Positions 14,670-23,118 of a stretch of DNA of 40,657 nt are shown here, piece by piece. Under the pieces are notes generated by a model. That model made no database searches, was not told where the DNA came from, and was given only the letters and a program-made list of their open reading frames with translations. The translations under genes were made by a program, and so were the position numbers. How positions within the stretch are numbered: the first letter of the stretch is position 1; the number at the start of each line of letters is the position of its first letter. The stretch spans positions 4,519,216 through 4,559,872 of the forward strand of contig NC_021017.1 in the NCBI RefSeq assembly GCF_000210075.1, in the 5' to 3' direction. This DNA is from Bacteroides xylanisolvens XB1A (GTDB taxonomy: Bacteria; Bacteroidota; Bacteroidia; Bacteroidales; Bacteroidaceae).

Positions 14670-14757
14670 TTAACTGTTTAGTGATTAATCACAATTTTTT
14701 GATTTATGTCAACTAAAAGAGGGACGGGAAACAAGGATTAATTCGTTGGATTTTATG

Positions 14758-14765
14758 TATCTTTG
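14758..14765 (+). promoter_or_regulatory. -7 box of the MATE gene
   Basis: TATCTTTG, exact match to TAnnTTTG, 24 bp before the ATG at 14790. Confidence 0.5.
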
Positions 14766-14789
14766 CGCCCAATTTTAGAACATAGACGT

Positions 14790-16163
14790 ATGGCAACTTC
14801 TAAAGAAATGACGGCAGGGCCGGCATTACCTCTCATTTTAAAGTTTACACTGCCGCTTTTACTCGGCAATCTGTTGCAACAAACGTATTCGCTTGTTGAT
14901 GCTGCAATTGTAGGAAAGTTCTTGGGAATAAACGCGTTAGCTTCTGTTGGAGCAAGCACGTCAGTGGTATTTCTCATTCTCGGGTTCTGCAATGGATGTT
15001 GCGGAGGGTTCGGAATACCCGTTGCGCAGAAGTTTGGGGCGCGGGATTACAGTACGATGCGCAGTTATGTGGCTGTCAGTCTGAAACTGGCTGCGGGAAT
15101 GTCGGTGGTAATTGCACTTCTCACCTGTATTTTATGTGAGGATATTCTTCGGATCATGCGTACACCGGAGAATATTTTTGAAGGGGCTTATGCTTATCTG
15201 CTTGTCACTTTCATCGGTGTGCCGTGTACGTTTTTCTACAATCTTCTTTCGAGCATTATCCGTGCGTTGGGAGACAGTAAGACGCCTTTCTGGTTTCTGC
15301 TGTTTGCTGCTGTTCTGAATATCATTCTCGACTTGTTCTGTATTCTGGTACTTGACTGGGGAGTGGCGGGAGCTGCTATTGCTACTGTCTTTTCGCAAGG
15401 ATTGTCGGCTGTTCTCTGCTACATTTATATGTACCGGAAGTTTGAAATATTGCAGGGTACTCCGAAAGAACGCCGGTTCCAGTCGAAACTGGCTAAGACG
15501 CTGCTCTACATCGGTGTGCCTATGGGATTGCAGTTTTCTATCACGGCTATCGGCAGCATCATGCTTCAGAGTGCGAATAATGCCTTGGGAACGGCGTGTG
15601 TGGCAGCCTTTACGTCTGCTATGCGCATCAAGATGTTCTTTATCTGTACGTTCGAAAGTTTGGGCATTGCGATGGCTACATATAGCGGACAGAATTACGG
15701 AGCGGGTAAACCGGAACGTATTTGGTTGGGAATCAAGGCTAGTGCTCTGATGATGATTATTTATGCGGCCTTCACGTTCCTTCTTCTGATGGTAGGGGCT
15801 AAATATTTCGCGTTGATCTTCGTAGACCCGTCGGAAACGGAGATTCTGCTGGATACGGAGTTGTTCCTGCATGTCTCCTGTATGTTCTTCCCGATGCTTG
15901 GTTTGTTGTGCATCTTGCGTTATACCATTCAGGGAGTGGGCTTTACCAATCTTGCCATGTTCTCCGGAGTGGCGGAGATGATTGCTCGTATTCTTGTCAG
16001 TCTCTATGCCGTACCGGTATTCGGTTTTATTGCTGTCTGCTACGGTGATCCGATGGCTTGGATAGCGGCAGACTTATTCCTCGTGCCGGCCTTTATCTAC
16101 GTTTATCGCAGGTTGAAGAAGCAGGTATTTACGAGTTCGACTGTACAGCAGACTGTTGCATAA
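14790..16163 (+). CDS. MATE family efflux transporter
   Basis: This 457-aa inner-membrane protein has about twelve hydrophobic segments in two homologous halves. Typical MATE features are the opening GPALPLILKFTLPLLLGNLLQQTYSLVDAAIVGKFLG, IIRALGDSKTPFWFLL in the first half, and AMRIKMFFICTFESLGIAMATYSGQNYGAGKPERIW in the second. The family exports drugs or metabolites in exchange for Na+ or H+. The frame's upstream TTG codon (14763) overlaps the -7 box, so the ATG at 14790 is chosen. The substrate cannot be read from the sequence. Confidence 0.92.
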   Translation: MATSKEMTAGPALPLILKFTLPLLLGNLLQQTYSLVDAAIVGKFLGINALASVGASTSVVFLILGFCNGCCGGFGIPVAQKFGARDYSTMRSYVAVSLKLAAGMSVVIALLTCILCEDILRIMRTPENIFEGAYAYLLVTFIGVPCTFFYNLLSSIIRALGDSKTPFWFLLFAAVLNIILDLFCILVLDWGVAGAAIATVFSQGLSAVLCYIYMYRKFEILQGTPKERRFQSKLAKTLLYIGVPMGLQFSITAIGSIMLQSANNALGTACVAAFTSAMRIKMFFICTFESLGIAMATYSGQNYGAGKPERIWLGIKASALMMIIYAAFTFLLLMVGAKYFALIFVDPSETEILLDTELFLHVSCMFFPMLGLLCILRYTIQGVGFTNLAMFSGVAEMIARILVSLYAVPVFGFIAVCYGDPMAWIAADLFLVPAFIYVYRRLKKQVFTSSTVQQTVA

Positions 16164-16202
16164 TTGTCTTTTTTCAGGCTAGGAATATTTCTTTGTTTGA
16201 AT

Positions 16203-17897
16203 TTAGAAATCGGCCTTTTTCTGTATACGGAAAATGTCTCCGTATATGGGATGGCGAAACTCTATATATTCGGCATGGAGGTATAGTCTGTCTGCTTTCT
16301 TTCCGTAGAGTTCGTCTCCAAGTATGGGGCATCCCAAGCCTTCCGGATGGGCGGCGTGTACTCGTAACTGATGTGTGCGTCCGGTCAACGGATAGAAGAC
16401 AATCCGGGTGTATTTTCTTGGCTCATTGATACTCCTTTCTGATTCATCAATGATCTTTTCTGATTCACTGATAATCTTGTATTCTGTAATCGCCTCTTTT
16501 CCGTATTCTTTACTAACGATTTGTCGGGGACGGTCGAGGGGATTTAAACAGAGAGGGAGTTCGATCCTTCCTGTTCTTTCTGATAGTACTATTCCATCCA
16601 GCACAGCCACATAGCGTTTCTTGATACTTCTGTTTGCGAATTGTGCCTGTAAATCCTGATGTACCTTTTTTGTTTTGGCAACGAGTAATAATCCTGAAGT
16701 AGCCATATCGAGCCGGTGTACAATCATAGGACCGGTAGCTTCGGGATATTTCTTTTTCAAACGATGATAGACTGAATCTCTATCTTCCGCTTTTCCCGGA
16801 ACGGACAACATCCCTGCCGGTTTATTGACTATCAGTAACCATTCATCCTCAAACACGATTTCTAGTTCTTCCTCTTCATGAACAGGATTCAGCAGTGGAT
16901 TTTCGTCTACCTCCAATCCTTGCAACATGTGTTGCAGAATCGGTTCGCACTTCCCTTTACAGGAAGGATAATAATATCCGTGATGCCGGATTTCGTTTTT
17001 AGGAGAGTCGCCCCACCAGAATTCAGCCATAGCCAATGGCTTTAATTGATGAAGATACGCATATTGCAATAACTTAGGCAAAGCACATTCACCCGCACCG
17101 GCAGGAGGAACTTTCTGAACCGTTTGCTCGAAAATAGTATATAAGTCTTTCACCTCTCCTTGGGCATTTAGCATCCGGAACTGCTCGAATAATTTTCTTT
17201 GTAAAGCTGCCGAACGTTCTTTTCGTTCGGTTTTCAGTCGTTCTATTTCAATATCGAAGTACCTGACTTCCGTTTCGAGCTCTTCCAATCGTTTCTTCCA
17301 TTCCTTTTCCAGTCGTTTGTATTCCGCCTTTTGGTATTGGCTTTCCCGAATCAGGGAGGCTTGTTCTTCTTCGGAAAGCTCGGGAGATGACTGGCGGCGA
17401 ATCTCTCTCGCCTCCTTTGCCATTTTAAGTTCCGCTTTTGCTTGATTCAAAACAGCTTTAGCCTGTTCCGTTTCTATCTTCCATTTCTCTTTTGAATCGA
17501 GATAAGAACTACTGTTTTCCAATTCACGAATACGGATATTAATGGCAGAAATCTGTTCTTCTTCGATTTTGAAGAATCCCTCCGGTTGTAATAGGTCATA
17601 AACAGGAGGAACGAAATAAGGATGCAGATTCTTTCCGGCCAGATTGCCGGAGAAAGCTGCAAGATAACCAATCTGATTTTCTTCGTTGTTTGTTATTCCG
17701 TTGTCCGTTTGCACAATCAACACTCCAAACATCTTTCCGGAAGCCAACTCCTCTTGCCATTCTTTCCGGCTTGCGATATATGCTTTCACTTCTTCCGCAG
17801 CCAACACACACAATGGATGGGGTGTATAATGGAAAGGATAAGTGAATTTTTCCGGCAACGCAAGGTGAGAAACGGGTTTCTTGAAAAAATGTATCAT
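16203..17897 (-). CDS. RluA-family pseudouridine synthase with long N-terminal coiled-coil region
   Basis: This 564-aa protein has a normal RluA catalytic domain only in its last 220 residues: LLIVNKPAGMLSVPG, HRLDMATSG with catalytic Asp397, and PLTGRTHQLRVHAAH. The first half (about 1-330) is extra. It includes a long charged coiled coil (about 120-245, Glu/Lys/Arg-rich) and a segment with two Cys (YYPSCKGKCEPILQHML) that could bind metal. Such long RluA proteins are seen in Bacteroidetes. The enzyme isomerises uridine in rRNA or tRNA; the target is unknown. A Ser/Glu-rich insert near 475-495 shows a small internal repeat (KIISESE, KIIDESE). Its promoter is shared back to back with the SGNH gene. 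Confidence 0.87.
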   Translation of the reverse strand: MIHFFKKPVSHLALPEKFTYPFHYTPHPLCVLAAEEVKAYIASRKEWQEELASGKMFGVLIVQTDNGITNNEENQIGYLAAFSGNLAGKNLHPYFVPPVYDLLQPEGFFKIEEEQISAINIRIRELENSSSYLDSKEKWKIETEQAKAVLNQAKAELKMAKEAREIRRQSSPELSEEEQASLIRESQYQKAEYKRLEKEWKKRLEELETEVRYFDIEIERLKTERKERSAALQRKLFEQFRMLNAQGEVKDLYTIFEQTVQKVPPAGAGECALPKLLQYAYLHQLKPLAMAEFWWGDSPKNEIRHHGYYYPSCKGKCEPILQHMLQGLEVDENPLLNPVHEEEELEIVFEDEWLLIVNKPAGMLSVPGKAEDRDSVYHRLKKKYPEATGPMIVHRLDMATSGLLLVAKTKKVHQDLQAQFANRSIKKRYVAVLDGIVLSERTGRIELPLCLNPLDRPRQIVSKEYGKEAITEYKIISESEKIIDESERSINEPRKYTRIVFYPLTGRTHQLRVHAAHPEGLGCPILGDELYGKKADRLYLHAEYIEFRHPIYGDIFRIQKKADF

Positions 17898-17924
17898 CGG
17901 TTTATATATATGAATGAATGTGAT

Positions 17925-17940
17925 TACCTTTGCAAAAGTA
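17925..17940. promoter_or_regulatory. Abutting divergent -7 boxes
   Basis: TACCTTTG on the plus strand (17925-17932) and TACTTTTG on the minus strand (17933-17940) are adjacent, forming a 16-bp near-palindrome. Plus-strand output leads to the SGNH gene (leader about 80 nt) and minus-strand output to the RluA gene (leader about 30 nt). No clear -33 element is visible for either. Confidence 0.55.
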
Positions 17941-18016
17941 ACGTAAATCCGCGAATTTTATTCTATATTTGTTTGAGAGTTTGAGTGAGATAACGTGGAC
18001 GTTTGAATGAAATTGT

Positions 18017-18544
18017 ATGGATAGGATAGAAGAAAAACCAAAATTTGCCTTTCTTGGCAACAGTCACATGGCTTTTTGGGCACTGGATATCTATTTCCCA
18101 CAATGGGAATGTCTGAACTATGGTGCTCCCGGTGAAGGGCTGGCCTATGTGGAGTCTTTTGCGGTAGACACTTCCGGTTGCCAGGTCGTTGTTCAATTCG
18201 GAACCAATGATATTTATCAGTTGAACGATGAAAATATAGATGAATATGTAGAGCGTTATGTAAAAGCGGTTCTTGCCGTCCCTTCACTGAAAACATATCT
18301 TTTCTGTATTTTTCCGCGTAATGATTACGATGATTACAGTACGGCCGTAAATAAATTTATCCAGATCCTTAACCGGAAGATACACGAAAAATTGCAGGGA
18401 ACAGATATTGTCTATCTGGACGTATTCAATCGTTTATTGCAGGATGGCAGGCTGAATCCGGAGTTGACTCTCGACGATTTACATTTGAATGGTAAGGGGT
18501 ACAGTATTCTGACAGAAGCACTGAAACAGGCTTCCGGTTTGTAA
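18017..18544 (+). CDS. SGNH/GDSL-family hydrolase
   Basis: This 175-aa protein shows the SGNH blocks: block I as FLGNSHMAF (Ser nucleophile in G-N-S-H), block II Gly in NYGAPGEG, block III as QFGTNDIYQ, and block V as DDLHLNGKGY (Asp and His of the triad). There is no signal peptide, so it should be cytosolic. The family includes esterases, lipases and acetyl-xylan or sugar deacetylases; the substrate is unresolved. Start ATG at 18017. Confidence 0.88.
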   Translation: MDRIEEKPKFAFLGNSHMAFWALDIYFPQWECLNYGAPGEGLAYVESFAVDTSGCQVVVQFGTNDIYQLNDENIDEYVERYVKAVLAVPSLKTYLFCIFPRNDYDDYSTAVNKFIQILNRKIHEKLQGTDIVYLDVFNRLLQDGRLNPELTLDDLHLNGKGYSILTEALKQASGL

Positions 18545-18584
18545 AACATACCTAAATACTTCATTCCTTGCTTTTATTTATAAA

Positions 18585-18619
18585 TTTGGTGGCATATCAG
18601 TTTATTTTTCCTATTTTTG
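18585..18619 (+). promoter_or_regulatory. Promoter of the MaoC gene
   Basis: TTTG (18585-18588), a 23-bp spacer and TATTTTTG (18612-18619). The ATG at 18665 follows about 45 nt later. Confidence 0.5.
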
Positions 18620-18664
18620 TCCCCAATTTAATAGTAAATAACCCCCATAAAAACGATAAGACTT

Positions 18665-19129
18665 ATGGAAAAAGTAATTATCAATTCGTACGAAGAATTC
18701 GAAAAACTAGTAGGCCAACAGATAGGTGTTTCCGATTATGTGGAACTCTCGCAGGAACGTATCAATCTTTTTGCTGATGCAACGCTGGATCATCAATGGA
18801 TTCATGTAGATACGGAACGTGCGAAAGTAGACAGCCCTTATCATAGCACGATTGCTCACGGCTACCTGACATTATCCATGCTTCCTTATTTGTGGAATCA
18901 GATTATCCAGGTAAATAACCTGAAAATGATGATTAACTACGGTATGGACAAAATGAAATTCGGTCAGGCTGTATTGTCAGGACAGAGCATCCGTCTGGTG
19001 ACTACTTTGCACTCGCTGACTAATCTGCGTGGTGTGGCAAAAGCGGAAATCAAGTTTGCTATCGAAATAAAAGACCAACCAAAGAAGGCGCTGGAAGGAA
19101 TTGCTGTGTTCCTTTATTATTTCAATTAA
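18665..19129 (+). CDS. MaoC-like dehydratase
   Basis: This 154-aa hot-dog-fold protein has the hydratase-2 motif ADATLDHQWIHVDTERAK, where Asp and His are the catalytic pair, followed by STIAHGYLTLSMLPYL. Such R-specific enoyl-CoA hydratases add water to trans-2-enoyl thioesters. Length and motif order match single-domain MaoC proteins. It is monocistronic, with its own promoter and a strong hairpin (19155-19242) after it. Confidence 0.9.
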   Translation: MEKVIINSYEEFEKLVGQQIGVSDYVELSQERINLFADATLDHQWIHVDTERAKVDSPYHSTIAHGYLTLSMLPYLWNQIIQVNNLKMMINYGMDKMKFGQAVLSGQSIRLVTTLHSLTNLRGVAKAEIKFAIEIKDQPKKALEGIAVFLYYFN

Positions 19130-19154
19130 TGGCAAGCTGTTAAAGAAACAGATT

Positions 19155-19242
19155 TTATCCCCGGAAATGATCGAAATACGTCTTAAAAGTTAGATACAAA
19201 AACTTTTGGGATGTGCTTCAGATGGATCGTTTCCGGGGATAA
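19155..19242. terminator. Long hairpin between convergent MaoC and hydrolase genes
   Basis: TTATCCCCGGAAATGATC (19155-19172) and GATCGTTTCCGGGGATAA (19225-19242) pair at 17 of 18 positions around a 52-nt loop. The right arm is followed by TTTTATCC and the left arm is preceded by A/T, so it could end both convergent transcripts. Confidence 0.65.
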
Positions 19243-19244
19243 TT

Positions 19245-20225
19245 TTATCCTTTTACTCCCATAAATCTGAACGGCTGTGCCGGTTTAAACTCTTTCGTTG
19301 CATTTCCATGATAAGTTTCACCGTTGGCGATAGATAATTTGAGTACCGGAGCTCCTTCCGACAAGTCTGTTTCCCGTAAGTTTACCCAGAATGTATTAGG
19401 TGTCAGACTTGATTCGAAGAAGTAGAGCAAATTCTTACTATCCGATACCGTTCTCCATTGTGTGGTGGAAATTTCCGGAAATTCGGGAGTGGATATGCCA
19501 TAAGGAACAGAAGTATTACGGATAACGCTGAATACGCTTGCTATGGCTATTCTCACATCATCTGTTTGGGGCAGGGCATTGATATAAAAACTGGCTCTTG
19601 CAAAACGGTCGGACGGACGGTTGGTTCCGGGCAGGAAGCTCAATCCTCCTATTGATTTCCAGTATTCGTTTAGTGCCAGTTGCTTGTTGTAGGTAGGGGA
19701 GTTGGTCATTACTTTGTACTCCTTGCTGTGGTAAACAGTCAGCTTTCCACCCGTATATTCGAATATCGCACAATCGCCCGTTGCGTCGGAAATAGATAAA
19801 TGCAAGGTTGCCAGGCGGGAACCATCCGGCATCAGGTCCGATACCACTTGGAAAGTGTTTTCATCAATGAAAGCGACAGCCTCGTCTACGGTGGCGAAGT
19901 TATCCAGCATATATTGCACCCATGCAGTAATGGCAAGTCCCGGTTTACTTTGATCTCTGACCGGATACTCCGTCTCGGGTAACCATAACAGATTGGCAAC
20001 CAATCCTTTTTCATTCATCCCGTCTGTACTGGCAATCTCGAAAGCTGAAGTCACCACGCTGCCATACTTGGACGTCCATTGCAGGGAGTTGGCTCCCGTT
20101 TCTCCATTTCTTTCCATACCTTTGGGAAATACCCAAAGATTGCTGTGCATTTCTGTTTTCCAGTCCATAGACCGGCCGGTTACCACCATTCCATTTTTTC
20201 CCGAATAAACGACTCTTGTACACAT
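19245..20225 (-). CDS. Choloylglycine-hydrolase-family linear amide hydrolase
   Basis: This 326-aa Ntn hydrolase starts MCTRVVY, so Cys2 becomes the N-terminal nucleophile after Met removal. Other family residues fit: Arg18 and Asp21 (GRSMDW), Asn175 (MTNSP) and an Arg in PSDRFARASF (207/210). The family includes bile-salt hydrolases and penicillin V acylases. Without a signal peptide this one should be cytosolic, unlike the exported bile-salt hydrolases of some Bacteroides. Whether it acts on conjugated bile acids, other N-acyl amides or penicillin V cannot be read from the sequence. Confidence 0.88.
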   Translation of the reverse strand: MCTRVVYSGKNGMVVTGRSMDWKTEMHSNLWVFPKGMERNGETGANSLQWTSKYGSVVTSAFEIASTDGMNEKGLVANLLWLPETEYPVRDQSKPGLAITAWVQYMLDNFATVDEAVAFIDENTFQVVSDLMPDGSRLATLHLSISDATGDCAIFEYTGGKLTVYHSKEYKVMTNSPTYNKQLALNEYWKSIGGLSFLPGTNRPSDRFARASFYINALPQTDDVRIAIASVFSVIRNTSVPYGISTPEFPEISTTQWRTVSDSKNLLYFFESSLTPNTFWVNLRETDLSEGAPVLKLSIANGETYHGNATKEFKPAQPFRFMGVKG

Positions 20226-20383
20226 AATTTTAATTTCTAGTTAAAGGTTTATTATAAGCTGCTTTCACGAGGTATTCAACCGATGCGGATTCATCTCGCA
20301 AAAGCATATTCTCAAAACAATAACGTTTCATTTATGTTTTAGATACATATCAGATATTAATAAAGTATCAAAAAACAGGTATT

Positions 20384-21058
20384 ATGTCATTAAGTAATCT
20401 TCTCATCATATTTTCGTCATCGTTTATGGCGCTGTTTCCGGTGATAAATCCTTTGGGGAATGGTTTTGTCGTCAATGGATTTTTTACAGACCTCGATCCT
20501 CAACAACGGAAAGCAGCCATTCAGAAGCTGACACTCAATTTTATAATGATCGGTGTAGGGACATTGGTGATAGGACATTTGTTTCTGTTGATTTTCGGTT
20601 TGGCTATTCCTGTTATTCAGTTGGGAGGTGGAATGCTGATTTGTAAAACGGCAATGGAGCTGTTGGGCGATTCGGGTTCGTCTGATAAAGAAGAAGCCAG
20701 TAAGAATGTAGACGGTTTCAGATGGAAAAACATCGAGCAGAAGATATTTTATCCCATCACGTTTCCTATCAGTATCGGACCGGGCAGTATATCGGTTATC
20801 TTTACTTTGATGGCGTCTGCCAGTGTTAAAGGCAAATTGTTGCAAACTGGGATTAATTATTTGGTCATTGCGCTTGTTATTATTTGTATGGCGGCCATCT
20901 TTTATGTATTCCTTTCACAAGGACAGAGGTTTATTCAGAGGTTGGGACCGGTGGGAAATCAAATCATTAATAAGCTCGTTGCTTTTTTCACTTTTTGCAT
21001 CGGTATCCAGATTTCGGTGACGGGTATATCCCAGATATTCCATCTGAATATACTCTAA
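20384..21058 (+). CDS. MarC family integral membrane protein
   Basis: This 224-aa protein has six hydrophobic segments and the family motifs FMALFPVINPLGNGFVVNGF near the start and FYPITFPISIGPGSISVIFTL in the middle (duplicated N-P/P-x-G-P-G pattern). MarC proteins were once linked to multiple antibiotic resistance but their transported substrate is unknown. Start ATG at 20384. Confidence 0.9.
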   Translation: MSLSNLLIIFSSSFMALFPVINPLGNGFVVNGFFTDLDPQQRKAAIQKLTLNFIMIGVGTLVIGHLFLLIFGLAIPVIQLGGGMLICKTAMELLGDSGSSDKEEASKNVDGFRWKNIEQKIFYPITFPISIGPGSISVIFTLMASASVKGKLLQTGINYLVIALVIICMAAIFYVFLSQGQRFIQRLGPVGNQIINKLVAFFTFCIGIQISVTGISQIFHLNIL

Positions 21059-21086
21059 TTGAACGGTGAGATAAAAGCGATAGAAA

Positions 21087-21614
21087 TTATCTGTTTTTCT
21101 TTGCTTTCATGGCTTTCAGGGTGTTTTTTCGTACGGAACGGATAGCGGGAACCAGTAAGTCGGGCTCCATGATTTCCAGTATTGTGCGTAGTTCCTGTTG
21201 CAGTTCCGGGATGGAGCGTGTCAGTTGATAAGCCAGTTTCATGCAGAGCGATTGCACGCCCGGTGGTTCCTCGCGGGATATCATGCGTTCCATGCAGAAA
21301 TCAAGGAAATCCACTCGTGGCGGATCGGCGGCAGGTTGCTGGCATATCAGGTTCAGGATCATTCTCCGTTTTCCCGAGTGTGGGCAGGTCATGGCAGCGT
21401 CAATCAATTCTTCTTGTTTCCGGCTCAACCATTCTACATCTGCCTTTGAGAAATGCGTACATACCCACAATGCCTGATAGGAGACGATAGCGTCTTCGTC
21501 GAATATCAGTTGGTAGATTTCTTCTCTAAGCCGTTCATCATCCTGTATAAAGTGGAGTACCTCTCTGATATCTTCAATGTGTACTCGTTCGGATAATCTT
21601 GCACGTAGGTTCAT
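21087..21614 (-). CDS. Hypothetical helical (HEAT-like) protein, 175 aa
   Basis: No named family is recognised. The sequence is almost wholly amphipathic helices arranged in units of roughly 30-35 residues (RLREEIYQLIFDEDAIVSYQALWVCTHF, then KRRMILNLICQQP and CMKLAYQLTRSIPELQQELRTILEI), which resembles a HEAT-repeat adaptor. The tail is basic (KNTLKAMKAKKNR). It follows the VOC-GNAT-GNAT gene by 20 nt, so the two are likely cotranscribed. Confidence 0.72.
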   Translation of the reverse strand: MNLRARLSERVHIEDIREVLHFIQDDERLREEIYQLIFDEDAIVSYQALWVCTHFSKADVEWLSRKQEELIDAAMTCPHSGKRRMILNLICQQPAADPPRVDFLDFCMERMISREEPPGVQSLCMKLAYQLTRSIPELQQELRTILEIMEPDLLVPAIRSVRKNTLKAMKAKKNR

Positions 21615-21634
21615 GTAGCTTTCGTTTGGGGGAA

Positions 21635-23047
21635 TTAATCTCTATTAGCGGAATCAGCTTCCGGCAGTTGCAAATGGAGAATGGGGAAAGGTTTGCCCAT
21701 GCTGTCCGTTTCATCTCTGCCGATGATTTGGAATCCCAAATGGAGATAGAACTGGAGTGCTTTTTCATTCTGCTCGTTTACGTCCACCTTATCCATATGT
21801 TTTTTGTCTCTTGCATATTCCATTAATCGTTTGCCATATCCTTTTCCCTGCTCGTCGGGGTGTACGAATAACATTTCGATCAGTTCGTCACTCAATCCCA
21901 TGAAGGCGGCAATCTTTCCGTTGGCATTCCGGATAACAAAAAGTTCAACAGCGGGTAGATAATGCTTCCGCACCAGTGGTTTATAGAACTGGATATGTTC
22001 TTTCGTCAGGAAATCATGCGTGTGGCGAACGGACATTTCCCATACATGGAGGATTTCATCATAGTCTTCCGGAGTAGGTTGGGAGATGCCGGGCAGGTAG
22101 TAGCACTGGTGGTCGTAGATGTTTCCGTTGTAAGTCAGTTCTGCCTGATGAAGTGTACCTTCGTAGATGAAACCGTTCTTTTTCAGTACTTTCTGCGAAC
22201 GTTTATTGTGCGGATAACAGGTCGCTGTGATGAGGCTAAGCCGCAATTCTTCAAAGCCATAGTTGAGGACACCCTGCACTGCTTCGGTCATGTATCCTTT
22301 GCCCCAATAAGATTCGTCGAGCCAGTAACCCAACATTCTCACTTGCGGATTTTCGCGTTTAGGATCGGGGATAATTCCTACGGAACCGATTAGCTGTTTC
22401 GTATCTTTTAGTATCACTGCCCATATCCCCTCCTGGTTGATAAATGTGGAATGAAGTATCCGGCGGGATTCATCCAACGTACGATGGGGCGGCCATCCGG
22501 CATTATTTCCCAGATTCGGGTTCTGGCAACAAGCGAAAAATGTTTCTGCATCTCTTTCTTCGAAAGGGCGGAAAAATAAACGTTCTGTATGGAGCGTCAC
22601 GGGGGGAATACTTTCTATTTCAGTTTCCTGTCTTGCTTTGTTTTTCGATTCGTTTGCAGTTCTCCGATATACGCACTCAATCCGGTTTCCGTCAGGATCG
22701 AGGACTACACTTTCAAAGTATCCGTCTCCCGAAGTACGCGGTTCGCCGGCGATGGTATATCCTTCCGAACGCATTTGTTCGGTGAAGCGTAATACTTCTT
22801 CCTGGCTGGGAAAGGTGAAAGCAAAGTGTGTCAGTCCAACCCTGTTTTCTTCAATGGGAGTGTTCTGTACATCTGTACGACTCATCAGTTCCAAGTCTGT
22901 TCCCTCTCCAAAAGAGATAAAATAGGACTCGAATCCTTTCTTGGGATTGATATATTTTTCGTTGCTTTTTCCTCCGAAGAAGCGGACATAGAACTCTTTT
23001 AGTTCTTCCAGACGAAAAGTCCAGATAGCGATATGATGTAGTTTCAT
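21635..23047 (-). CDS. Three-domain fusion: VOC (glyoxalase-like) + GNAT + GNAT
   Basis: This 470-aa protein joins three domains. Residues 1-129 are a VOC/glyoxalase-fold domain (LHHIAIWTFRLEELKEFY, GLTHFAFTF, SVVLDPDGNRIECVY). Residues about 148-312 are a RimJ-type acetyltransferase (TERLFFRPFEERDAETFF, SYWGKGYMTEAV, RSQKVLKKNGF). Residues about 318-460 are a second GNAT (IEMLFVHPDEQGKGYGKRLMEYA, NEKALQFYLHLGFQ). Each acetyl-CoA loop (Q/W-G-K-G-Y) is intact, so both transferases look active. The joins are in frame with no stop or slippery run. Substrates are unknown; a resistance or detoxification role is only a guess. Confidence 0.9.
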   Translation of the reverse strand: MKLHHIAIWTFRLEELKEFYVRFFGGKSNEKYINPKKGFESYFISFGEGTDLELMSRTDVQNTPIEENRVGLTHFAFTFPSQEEVLRFTEQMRSEGYTIAGEPRTSGDGYFESVVLDPDGNRIECVYRRTANESKNKARQETEIESIPPVTLHTERLFFRPFEERDAETFFACCQNPNLGNNAGWPPHRTLDESRRILHSTFINQEGIWAVILKDTKQLIGSVGIIPDPKRENPQVRMLGYWLDESYWGKGYMTEAVQGVLNYGFEELRLSLITATCYPHNKRSQKVLKKNGFIYEGTLHQAELTYNGNIYDHQCYYLPGISQPTPEDYDEILHVWEMSVRHTHDFLTKEHIQFYKPLVRKHYLPAVELFVIRNANGKIAAFMGLSDELIEMLFVHPDEQGKGYGKRLMEYARDKKHMDKVDVNEQNEKALQFYLHLGFQIIGRDETDSMGKPFPILHLQLPEADSANRD

Positions 23048-23118
23048 ATAAATGAATTTTCTAATTTCTATTACTTTGTTTCTATCTTCATTTGTACCGA
23101 ACGTACTTTGTCTCCATC

